Assembly: GCF_005239135.1 (NCBI RefSeq) | Contig: NZ_QKNX01000003.1 | Location: 248,001 to 312,000, forward strand | Length of the DNA stretch: 64,000 bases | Reading direction: 5' to 3' | From: Natronomonas salsuginis | Lineage (GTDB): Archaea > Halobacteriota > Halobacteria > Halobacteriales > Haloarculaceae | Part shown: positions 44,735 through 51,906 of the stretch, one piece after another | Position numbering within the stretch: the first letter of the stretch is position 1 | Layout of the letters: every line of letters starts with the position of its first letter | The notes under the pieces: generated by a model | The model's database searches: none | Told to the model about the DNA's origin: nothing | What the model saw: only the letters and a program-made list of their open reading frames with translations | Made by a program: the position numbers and the translations under genes

Positions 44735-45305
44735 CACACCCCGCCCTGGATTAGTTATAGCCCGATTTACCGGGACGGGTGCGGGCCCTATCGCGCCCCC
44801 TCGCGACCGATCCGGATCCGTCGCTACCGTCGAAATCGATCGACGTCCGACACCGCGTCGGAAGCGTCGACCAGTTCGACGGGTCAGCCAGAACTGTGGC
44901 CGCTCTCAGTTAGGATCGTTTCCGTTTGAGTGGTCCGGCGGTCCTCTACAGGCTGAGCAGGCCGAGTGCCTCGGGGCTTGACCCCAAGGCGGTTCACCCG
45001 TCGGGTTCGAGCACGAAGCTGATCGGCAACGACGTCTCCGGGTTCGATGACCTGATCGCCGATCAAGGCGACGAGACGAAACTCCCGATGCCGTTCGATC
45101 CCGACGCCTGACCGGATCGTTTCGACTGTCGCCCTTTCGCCCGCCACCCACCGACGACCCGCTTCTTTGAGTGCGCGTGCGCCGAGCAGATCGTCGAGTT
45201 CGTCGACCGCCGATAGACGCCCGCTCTCGGCGACCGCCGGGATCCGGGTGACTCTCGGTGGCCGGTACCGACAGTTCGAAACCGTCCACGGCCCTCCCCG
45301 ACGAC
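44735..45305. other. Intergenic region with ambiguous open frames
   Basis: 570 nt between the B2 leader ORF and the Rieske gene. The left end holds the B2 promoter (TATAAC). A minus-strand frame from ~45290 to 44884 is continuously open and reads, e.g., PAVAESGRLSAVDELDDLLGARA and RLVALIGDQVIEPGDVVAD, but it lacks an ATG/GTG before 45147 and matches no family I know; it could be a gene remnant. A plus-strand 61-codon frame (44926..45111) is also open. No lasso cyclase motif is seen. Confidence 0.35.
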
Positions 45306-45746
45306 ATGGCGATGCGCTATCGGCTCACGAGCGTCGAAACCGTGCTGGATTCCGGCTCCTGGCTGTTCACCGCCCGCGACGGTCGCGGCGAAGACATCGA
45401 GGTGGTCCTCGTCCCCTGCGAGGACGCCGACTCCACCATCGAAGCGTGGATCAATCGATGCACCCACGAAGACCAACGACTGTACCGCGAGGGCGTCGGC
45501 GTCGTCGTCCGCGACGGCGGCGTCGTCTGTCCCAAACACGGCTCGATATTCGATAGCTGCTCGGGCGACTGTGAAAACGGCCCCGCCGACGGGTCGACGC
45601 TCGCCTCGATCGAGGTCACCGTCGACGACGGACAGGTGTATCTGACCGACGAGGACGCGACGTATCTCCACGACGGTCCGAGCGCGGATGACGATGCCGA
45701 CGATTCCGGGGACGGGCCGGATTCGACCTCTCACCTCCGATTCTGA
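45306..45746 (+). CDS. Rieske [2Fe-2S] protein, ferredoxin-like subunit
   Basis: The 146-residue soluble protein contains the two cluster-binding motifs CTHEDQRLYREG (CxH) and CPKHGSIFDSCSG (CxxH), so it should carry a Rieske cluster. It lacks a membrane anchor and oxygenase domain, as in small NirD/naphthalene-ferredoxin types. A long Asp-rich tail follows (residues ~120-145). Electron partner unknown. ATG 45306 or 45312 could be the start. Confidence 0.88.
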   Translation: MAMRYRLTSVETVLDSGSWLFTARDGRGEDIEVVLVPCEDADSTIEAWINRCTHEDQRLYREGVGVVVRDGGVVCPKHGSIFDSCSGDCENGPADGSTLASIEVTVDDGQVYLTDEDATYLHDGPSADDDADDSGDGPDSTSHLRF

Positions 45747-45798
45747 TTGTCTCCGGCGCGCTCACTGTTTCGGTCGTCCCCGGCAGGCGCGCGACCGA

Positions 45799-46008
45799 TC
45801 AGTCGTCGACCTCGCGTCGGCTTGCGAACCAAACGACCGCCCCGATCGGCAGCCCCAAAATGGCGATCGGGATGCCGAAGAGCCACAGGAGAACCGCGAG
45901 CGAGGGGACGATCGTGCTCAGAAGCCAGCCGACGATACACATCGATAGCCCGACGAGAATGAACGTGCCCGTGGTTTTGGCTGCACGCAGCCCTCCGGTG
46001 TCTCCCAT
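45799..46008 (-). CDS. Two-helix small membrane protein (69 aa)
   Basis: Starts MGDTGGLRAAKTTGTFILVGL; two hydrophobic segments (FILVGLSMCIVGWLLSTIV and AVLLWLFGIPIAILGLPIG) then a charged tail. TTTTATCC (46038..46031) is centred about 27 nt upstream of the ATG, supporting a leaderless start. Function unknown. Confidence 0.72.
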   Translation of the reverse strand: MGDTGGLRAAKTTGTFILVGLSMCIVGWLLSTIVPSLAVLLWLFGIPIAILGLPIGAVVWFASRREVDD

Positions 46009-46107
46009 TGTATATACTTGAGCGAAACGAGGGATAAAACCACTTGGAAACGCCGCGAGCCGACGCGAAACCAATCGGAGTATCCACCCCAGCCGGATAC
46101 ACCGTTC

Positions 46108-46677
46108 ATGACGCTCCGTATCAGCGGCGGACGGGTGCTCCTCCCCGATCTCTCGGCCAGCGAGGCTGACGTGCTGGTCGATCCCGCGGCGGGTGAGATT
46201 CTCGACGTTGGCCCGGATCTCACGGGTGACACAGAACTGGACGCCACGGGCGACCTCGTCATCCCCGGTTTCGTCAGCGCCCACACCCACGCTCCGATGA
46301 CGCTCTTTCGAGGCTACGCCGACGACAAGCCGGTCGGTGCCTGGCTGCGCGAGGATGTCTGGCCCATCGAGGCCGAGCTGACCGGGCCCGACATCCGCGC
46401 CGGCGCTGAACTCGGTACCGTGGAGATGATCCGCTCTGGGACGACGACCTTCGCGGACATGTACTTCGGCGTCGACTTCGAGGCTCTGCACCTGACCCTG
46501 ATTCACGATCCCGTGCGCCATCTCGTCTACGCCGCTCGGGGGTCGGACGTGCGACACACCGTCTGCGACGGCGACGCGGTGATGCGCGACCGGGAGCTCC
46601 TCACGCTCGACTAGGAACGCGTCCGACGCGAGGCCGCCGAGCGCGCGAGCGAACTCGTGACGCGGGCTTCGGAGTGA
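46108..46677 (+). pseudogene. 5-methylthioadenosine/SAH deaminase (MtaD-like), internally deleted
   Basis: The frame starts as a normal amidohydrolase (VIPGFVSAHTHAPMTLFRGYADD, the HxH metal motif, then SGTTTFADMYFG) and then jumps to the C-terminal end of the same protein (DFEALHLTLIHDPVRHLVYAARGSDVRHTVCDG). About 200-250 residues, including the catalytic core, are gone. An in-frame TAG at 46612..46614 then interrupts the tail, which continues ERVRREAAERASELV to TGA at 46675. Both ends are still recognisable and in frame, so the deletion is recent. Confidence 0.82.
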
Positions 46678-46787
46678 CGCCCCGTCGAGTTGATCTCCTC
46701 GATGCTGATGCGATTCGCTCACCGTCGGGATCGCTCTTGATGAGTCTACGCACTCGCTTCGCTCGTCGTGTATAATCATGGAAACTG

Positions 46788-46893
46788 AGTCCGCCTTCCC
46801 CGATGTGAAAACCGGAAGACGTGCTCGCTTCGCTGCGCGCGACTTCTGAGCCCTCGTTCGCTTCGCTCACGAGGACAGAAAAGTCGATCTACA
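46788..46893. repeat. Scrambled tRNA-Tyr sequence (older attachment-site remnant)
   Basis: AGTCCGCCTTCCCCGATGTG at 46788..46807, continuing to 46815, closely matches the 3' end and T arm of the tRNA-Tyr gene at 54352..54379. After ~65 nt of unrelated sequence rich in CGCTTCGCT repeats, AAGTCGATCTACA at 46881..46893 exactly matches the tRNA anticodon region (54382..54394). It looks like a degenerate second copy of the tRNA 3' half, with an insertion at the variable region, left by an earlier integration. Confidence 0.6.
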
Positions 46894-46919
46894 CTCGGTC
46901 ACAAATCGTCAGTAGGACA

Positions 46920-46934
46920 AGTCCGCCCTCCCCG
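46920..46934. repeat. attL: 15-bp copy of tRNA-Tyr 3' end
   Basis: AGTCCGCCCTCCCCG is identical to 54352..54366, the 3' end of the tRNA-Tyr gene. The integrase-derived gene begins 51 nt inside. The two copies bound the integrated element. Confidence 0.7.
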
Positions 46935-46984
46935 CCCAAATAACCCTCTACACCGTATCGCAGAAGTGCCGAACTCACTCCCGA

Positions 46985-47740
46985 TCATAGATCTGGAAGG
47001 TGCGAACGGCGCTGTTCAGCCTTCTGTCGCTCCGATCGGCGATCGTAGTGTTTGTCGAGGACCTTCTCGCTCGCATCCATCCGATCGCTCACCACCGTCT
47101 TGTCGACTTCCTTGATCCTGTAGTAAGTGAGCCTCCCACTTCGGAAGTCGTGCGGGGAGCGAGCTGACGGACAGCGACTTCGCTTTCCCACCTCGGTTGC
47201 CTCACACGTCTCGATCTCGCGATCGTGCGGACACCCGTCCCCGTACCAGCACGGGCGAGAGACCTGGTACATTTTGGTTCGAATCGAGCTATGGGTCATT
47301 CGTCCGTGCTTGGTCGAAATCAGCGGCTCTCTCCCGTGTTCATCGTAACTTTCGACCCGCTGGTCGCTGATGTAGTCATCGAGCACTCGAGCAACGCCGG
47401 CACTGATGCTGTTCCAGCGCTCGCTCTTGTGCTTGTTCTTCAGCGGCGTTCCTTGATCTGGCCGATGGACGAACTTGATTCCCGGTCCCGTGGCATTTGG
47501 CCGATCTCCTTCGAGATCGAGATCGTCGACGTCGAGCAGCTGTTCGTTGAGTTTGTCGAGCGAGTGGCGAGCGAGACAGGTTTTGCCTGCACCGGAGGGA
47601 CCGACGAGGAGCGCATCCTGCGGTGTACCGTCTTCGACAACGGGCTCGAGGGCGGCGGCGAGCCGATTCATCTGCTCGTGTCGGTGGACGATCTCGCGGG
47701 GGATGAACTCGTCTTGGAGTACCCGCGCGTCCTGTATCAT
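46985..47740 (-). pseudogene. Chimeric Orc1/Cdc6 N-terminus fused to tyrosine-integrase C-terminus
   Basis: The 251-residue frame begins like Orc1/Cdc6 (FIPREIVHRHEQMNRLAAALEPV and Walker A LLVGPSGAGKTCLAR) and, around residue 73 (LLDVDDLDLEGD), switches to the C-terminal half of a haloarchaeal tyrosine recombinase: HGRMTHSSIRTKMYQVSRPC, CPSARSPHDFRSGR (HxxR box) and LDKHYDRRSERQ (nucleophile Tyr). The first catalytic Arg, normally in GLRW-DDLDL, is lost at the junction, and Walker B, sensors and the DNA-binding domain of Orc1 are gone. A deletion fused two genes in frame; neither function should survive. Confidence 0.85.
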
Positions 47741-48089
47741 ATCGAGACCGTTCTGCTGGGGATCACTTAAGCGGACGCGGGGCGTGTCCGCTTGTCCGGA
47801 TTGGTGGTAGTTCGCATGATTTCGGGCAGGCTGACCACCCCCCGGGCGGTTCTCCTATCTAACCTGGTATACGCGCGCGCGTAGTCGAGGCGAGATCTCG
47901 TGCTGAGGAATATTCGCGATTAGCTGTGTTGAAATTCCCAGTGCTTGATAGGAGTGGTCTGCTGAATACAGCGCGCGAGTCTTGCACGAAGTTCCAGTAG
48001 ATTCAGCTAAGCTCGAATCGCTCAATGCAGGGGATTCAGTGATCAGTCAGTAGTAGTGGATTTATTAATTCGAAGGACCCCTTTTCGAT
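47741..48089. other. Element intergenic region with inverted repeat upstream of the int/orc chimera
   Basis: 350 nt of mixed composition between the orc/int chimera and the first small membrane gene. It begins with an 8-bp inverted repeat, AAGCGGAC (47769..47776) and GTCCGCTT (47786..47793), 29 nt before the chimera start, which could be an Orc1-linked origin or operator element. A TTTATTAATTC patch near 48060 is the likely promoter for the small membrane genes. No gene seen. Confidence 0.45.
47769..47793. repeat. 8-bp inverted repeat near orc/int start
   Basis: AAGCGGAC...GTCCGCTT with a 9-nt GC-rich spacer. Placed just upstream of the orc/int coding start, it could be a regulatory or origin-related site of the element. 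Confidence 0.4.
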
Positions 48090-48308
48090 ATGGATCTCGT
48101 CGGTATGGCGCGGAAAATATCTGTGAGCCTAATCGGTGCGCTATTGTTGGTTGTGGTTTTGTCATATATGTATAAAATATTGCCTGAAGATGGCCCTTTT
48201 GCAATCAAATCTGCCATAGTTGATATTACCCCCTTCGTAGTCGGAAGTATAGTCGTCGGATTCGGTGTCGTTGGGTTGTGGTTATTGAATGATTCGAGAG
48301 GATTCTGA
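48090..48308 (+). CDS. Small two-helix membrane protein of the element (72 aa)
   Basis: Starts MDLVGMARKISVSLIGALLL; two hydrophobic segments separated by a short loop (YKILPEDGPFAIKSA). AT-rich codons unlike the flanking chromosome. It overlaps in layout with the next gene (TGATATG junction), so they are a two-gene unit. Similar tiny membrane proteins occur in haloarchaeal pleolipo-like proviruses; specific function unknown. Confidence 0.7.
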   Translation: MDLVGMARKISVSLIGALLLVVVLSYMYKILPEDGPFAIKSAIVDITPFVVGSIVVGFGVVGLWLLNDSRGF

Positions 48309-48309
48309 T

Positions 48310-48522
48310 ATGCGGGCGGTCGGTACTATTGTTTCTATACTGGCTGTAGCTATCCTCGCTCTAGTTGGGATTCAAATTTTGGGTGCTATTCCACCCGTTG
48401 ACGGCTTCTTTTCAGATACTGCCGAACAACTGCGGGTCAGCACTGCTTCGGCGCTGGTGCTGGCTGTCGGCAGTGTTGGGGTTGGAGCTTTGATCATCAG
48501 CATCTTACGGGGGATGGGCTGA
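48310..48522 (+). CDS. Small two-helix membrane protein of the element (70 aa)
   Basis: Starts MRAVGTIVSILAVAILALVG; two hydrophobic segments and a central polar stretch (DTAEQLRVSTAS). ATG 48310 follows the previous stop by 1 nt; the earlier ATG 48289 overlaps that gene. Paired with the preceding protein. Function unknown. Confidence 0.7.
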   Translation: MRAVGTIVSILAVAILALVGIQILGAIPPVDGFFSDTAEQLRVSTASALVLAVGSVGVGALIISILRGMG

Positions 48523-48662
48523 TAGCATGTTCGACAGAACAGTTGGTCACATGAGAATGTGTGAAATCAACGGTAGCCGAGTGCTGAACTCATGCTCTGT
48601 ATGCAGCACTATTTCTGAAACCCATCACTGTGTAGGGGTTTCAACAAGACCACGCGATTAAC

Positions 48663-48875
48663 TCAGGAGTTCCGAGCCCAACTGGTCGAGTTAGACGATC
48701 GCGTGCGTGAGCCCGAAATGGCAGGGGTTGCATCCGAGGCAGCGCCGCGCTCGATCGCCTGATGCGATTCACAGCTGTAGCACGCATGGACCGTGTTCGA
48801 GTTGTCGCCGAAGACACGAGCGAACTGCTCGCTGACCGAGTTGCCGCACTGTTCGCAGTGGAGATCGTCACCCAT
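48663..48875 (-). CDS. DUF7563-like zinc-finger protein of the element (70 aa)
   Basis: MGDDLHCEQCGNSVSEQFARVFGDNSNTVHACYSC has two CxxC pairs in the spacing of the haloarchaeal DUF7563 finger (memory-based match), ubiquitous in haloarchaeal proviruses. The remainder is Ser/Arg-rich and may be degenerate. It starts 2 nt after the end of the amber-interrupted gene, on the same strand. Confidence 0.7.
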   Translation of the reverse strand: MGDDLHCEQCGNSVSEQFARVFGDNSNTVHACYSCESHQAIERGAASDATPAISGSRTRSSNSTSWARNS

Positions 48876-48877
48876 CC

Positions 48878-49399
48878 TCAGTCACCCCGCTGAAGCGGGT
48901 TGGCGGGTTCTGGCTCAGTGCCGTCGGGTTTGGTCCCTTCGAGCAGCCAGTCGGACGTCGGCGATTCTGGCGTTTCGTTCTCGAGGCCGCTCCAGGGGTT
49001 TGCTCGCTCGTCGGGCCGCTCCAGTTCGATCGTCAGCAAGCGATCGTCGATCGAGGCATCTGGGAAGACCGTGTAGCCATCGTCGAGAACCTCGTCGGTG
49101 ATGCCGCGCGATGTGAGGATCTTTGCGGGGATTGTAACGAGGTAGACGCGGTTGCCATCCTGCAGCGGCTTGATCTGCAGTTGTCGCGAGATCGCGGCAT
49201 CGGGCTGTTGCGGGCTGTCCGGCTCGGGGAAGAAGTACGAGATAGCTTCGCGCTCGGGCAGCCACGTCAGCTAGACGGTGTAATCAGTGCTGCCGGTGCG
49301 TTCAACCCACTCTGGGATACCCAACTCGCGGACAAATTCGACGGGGACAGTGAAGACGACTGAGCCTGCAGTGATCGGTCTGAGTTTTCGAGCGTTCAT
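48878..49399 (-). pseudogene. Element gene interrupted by an in-frame TAG at codon 43
   Basis: ATG 49399 opens MNARKLRPITAGSVVFTVPV..., reads through to TAG at 49273..49271, and then continues in the same frame for 130 codons (LTWLPEREAISYFFPEP...) to TGA at 48878. Both halves have even codon use and the second half has no own start. It looks like a once-intact 173-residue gene broken by a single nonsense change; TAG is an ordinary stop here. The N-terminus (AGSVVFTVPVEFVRELGI) recalls AbrB/SpoVT-like swapped-hairpin proteins. Confidence 0.65.
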
Positions 49400-49472
49400 G
49401 CGGTGACTCTATCACAGGCTGGGATCTGCGGTTCCTAGAGTCTTCCGTCGAACAAACCGGGAGAAATCGGCT

Positions 49473-49718
49473 TCAGGCGTGGGTGTCGATCCATTCGCAC
49501 CACGCATGGAAGTCGTCGGCACCGCACTGGTCGGCGATCGATCGAAGGGTTCCGGGCGGGATCTCCCCACCCATTGGGACGGTGACGTTGCGTACTTCTT
49601 CGGTTTCGGAATGAATGTATCGGAGTTTGAAGTGGCTCCCCGTTCGGTCGACTGGAACGAACCCCATCTTGGTGAGGGCTTTGACGATTTCCTCGCCAGT
49701 AAAGCGTTGCCGGCTCAC
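49473..49718 (-). CDS. hicA: HicA-family toxin (mRNA interferase)
   Basis: The 81-residue protein has the HicA dsRBD-like fold: FTGEEIVKALTKMGFVPVDRTGSHFKLRY, with the catalytic His in GSHFK, and VTVPMGGEIPPGTLRSI. It starts 4 nt inside the end of the antitoxin gene (ATGA overlap), the usual HicBA order in reverse. HicA cleaves mRNA; HicB neutralises it and represses the operon. Confidence 0.88.
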   Translation of the reverse strand: MSRQRFTGEEIVKALTKMGFVPVDRTGSHFKLRYIHSETEEVRNVTVPMGGEIPPGTLRSIADQCGADDFHAWCEWIDTHA

Positions 49719-50014
49719 GAGTGGTCAGATTCGTCGTCGCTATCGAACCACGGTGCCGTCGAAGGTTCGAGATCGTCCGAGACGGTCTCGGGATCGATGC
49801 CGATCTCTCGAAAATCCTCATCAGTGACGGGCTCGCCGGCCTCGCCGCTGTGAAGAGCAAGCGCTTCGGCGAGCATCGAAAGGGCTTCTGCTTTGGTGTC
49901 GCCGAAGGATGCCACGCCGGTTTCGATGTCGCGAGCGGTGATCGAGCCGTCATCCTCGTGGATGAACTCGACGCCTTCGTTTTTCGCATCGTCCCGGTCA
50001 GCGTGGACTGCCAT
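49715..50014 (-). CDS. hicB: HicB-family antitoxin
   Basis: The 99-residue protein carries the partially degraded RNase-H-like HicB domain (VEFIHEDDGSITARDIETGVASFGDTKAEALSMLAEALAL), followed by an acidic tail. ATG 50014 (MAVHADRDD) is preferred; an upstream ATG at 50044 gives a His-rich extension. It forms a two-gene operon with hicA, presumably stabilising the element. Confidence 0.85.
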   Translation of the reverse strand: MAVHADRDDAKNEGVEFIHEDDGSITARDIETGVASFGDTKAEALSMLAEALALHSGEAGEPVTDEDFREIGIDPETVSDDLEPSTAPWFDSDDESDHS

Positions 50015-50085
50015 ACCCAGATGTATGTGAGAGTCGTATTTCAATCTGTGGTGGCTCTGAGCGATTGTTTCAGTGGGAAACCTCG

Positions 50086-50343
50086 CTACTCGGTGTGCAA
50101 CTGGACCTCTTCGGCGATCTCGATTTCGTAGGTCGCTGGGACGGTGAGCGTGTCTGCGATCTCGCGTTTCTGCCGGATGGTGAGATCATCTCGCTCGAAG
50201 AGTTCGCGGATATTTTGGTCCATCCGGTAAGTGAACTCCGCCGATTTCATGAGTGCGGTCGTTTTGTTGCAGCTCCAGAAGTCAGCGGCTCGGTCGATGG
50301 TCCCGTCGCGATGGCTGTGTTTGCCGTCCGTTCGAATACGCAT
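50086..50343 (-). CDS. DUF7692-like small element protein (85 aa)
   Basis: Starts MRIRTDGKHSHRDGTIDRAAD with FWSCNKTTALMKSAEFTYRM and a C-terminal TVPATYEIEIAEEVQ. The N-terminal R.RTDG..D.AADF...NKT pattern resembles a small haloarchaeal provirus family (DUF7692, from memory), likely a RHH/HTH-like DNA-binding protein. GAATATCG lies upstream as promoter. Confidence 0.6.
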   Translation of the reverse strand: MRIRTDGKHSHRDGTIDRAADFWSCNKTTALMKSAEFTYRMDQNIRELFERDDLTIRQKREIADTLTVPATYEIEIAEEVQLHTE

Positions 50344-50623
50344 GCTCGTACACACGAGCGCGATATTCTAGTTATTTCGGCTCACGAACCGGGTGGTACT
50401 TTATAAACTGGTATGTGATCGCTCGGGATCTTGGGTAACGGTCGCCGTTGTGGCAGCGCAACTGGGTAGAATATACACACGAGTTTGCTCGGCTCGTGTG
50501 CATATCGACGAAAGGACGATCTTCGACGTGTGAGTCCCCGGGGTGGGTCTTGGAATATTCTTTGGGCTTCTTGATAAGTGGGGTGTGAGTTCGGCCATCG
50601 ATTGTCAGACGCTCTGGTAATGC

Positions 50624-51568
50624 TCACGAGTACATTAGAATAATCGCCATAGCATAGACTACAGTTCTTCCAATCTGCCATTCTAAACCGCTGAGAGTCT
50701 TTTTGGAAGGAATACCGTAGCCAAGATAGAGGAACCCGATTGCGTGATTGAGGCCAGCAACTGCGATGATTAGAAGGCCGAATTCAATGATGGAACTTAG
50801 GAAAGAAGTAACGAGTAATATTGGTATGGCAACTAAGACAGCTAAGAACCCTATCGAGACCATCATCACCCCGAAAAGTGAACCATCAGTCTCCTCCTTC
50901 TCTACAATGTCATCGAGATTCCTCACGAATTCTTTGAGATCTTCGATCTCGCTGGAATCAGATTCGGGAATATTGCCTTTTAGAGCCTTGTAAGCCACTA
51001 ATGCGAAGGCATCTGCCATTGGCTCTCGGATTTGTTCTGTAAGGAGATCTGCCTGTTTATCCTCTTGTTCTTGGCGCTTAAAATGAGCTGCGTGAGCAAA
51101 AAAATAGGCTCCAAAAAACAAAAAATAGTCCCTGAAGAGTATTTGTTGAAGAAATATAAATACAAAAATAAGTGTTATTGCGATTAATGATGTTGGGATG
51201 AGAGTCTCGAATTGGAGTCCAAGAAGAAGTGCCGAGCTAGTGACAATATGATGTACAATGTGGAATACGCATACAAGTGAGAAAAATTCGATGGACTTCT
51301 GGGTTTTTGAGATAATATATCCTTCCCGTGCGAACCGACCAGTAACCCCCATTCTCCGGACCAAAGTCAAAAAGAGCAATAAACCTGCGAATATCAGTAA
51401 GACAGCATAAATAGGCGAATTTGGCGAAGCAGTTGTAAACACACCTGTCGCAAGTAGAGCATTGAGCGCCACCTCGAAATCGACAGATACTGTTCGATTC
51501 TTTTGGAGAATGAGTTGGACAACAGATTGTTCTCCAGCCCCCTGTACACCCTCATTGGATTCAGGCAT
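50624..51568 (-). CDS. AT-rich multi-pass membrane protein of unknown function (314 aa)
   Basis: Starts MPESNEGVQGAGEQSVVQLI. About seven hydrophobic segments in two groups, with a cytoplasmic-type loop rich in Gln/Lys/Asp (KRQEQEDKQADLLTEQIREP) around residues 160-220. Codon use is far more AT-rich (AAA, ATA, TTT) than the surrounding chromosome, so it was acquired from a different source. No signature residues recognised. Confidence 0.75.
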   Translation of the reverse strand: MPESNEGVQGAGEQSVVQLILQKNRTVSVDFEVALNALLATGVFTTASPNSPIYAVLLIFAGLLLFLTLVRRMGVTGRFAREGYIISKTQKSIEFFSLVCVFHIVHHIVTSSALLLGLQFETLIPTSLIAITLIFVFIFLQQILFRDYFLFFGAYFFAHAAHFKRQEQEDKQADLLTEQIREPMADAFALVAYKALKGNIPESDSSEIEDLKEFVRNLDDIVEKEETDGSLFGVMMVSIGFLAVLVAIPILLVTSFLSSIIEFGLLIIAVAGLNHAIGFLYLGYGIPSKKTLSGLEWQIGRTVVYAMAIILMYS

Positions 51569-51906
51569 TGCGTTCGATGTAGATACACGCCCTTATCAAG
51601 TGTCGGTACGGTCTGAAAAAATTTCGCGCGCACTCAGGGGCGTTTCATTTGCGCTTCCGCCTGCGGCGCTGTCTGTAGTTTGAATTGTGTGGACTTATCC
51701 ACACCTCTAAGAGCGAAGTAAAGGGTCCCCTCGAAATTCGCGACGGTGATCTGGCTCTCTATCCCGCTGATCACCCTAATCGGCCGGATCGAAGACTCCA
51801 GTTGAAAACAAGGTAAACTTCGTAAATTGTACAGACAGGACCGGATGCGGGGGTTTAGAAATTGCGGTAAAATCGATCGATAGTGATGCCTCTCAACCGT
51901 CGTGTA
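51569..51906. other. Element intergenic region with inverted repeat
   Basis: 338 nt between the AT-rich membrane gene and the large wHTH gene. It contains GTGTGGACTTATCCACAC (51687..51704), a 7-bp perfect inverted repeat with a 4-nt loop, which may terminate the large gene or act as an operator. The promoter of the membrane gene is at its left end (TTGATAAGG region). Nothing else seen. Confidence 0.45.

Noticed and set aside
44926-45111. Plus-strand 61-codon frame between B2 and Rieske genes as a possible second precursor
   Set aside because: No YxxP leader, no fitting promoter, and an equally open frame on the opposite strand; composition is ambiguous.
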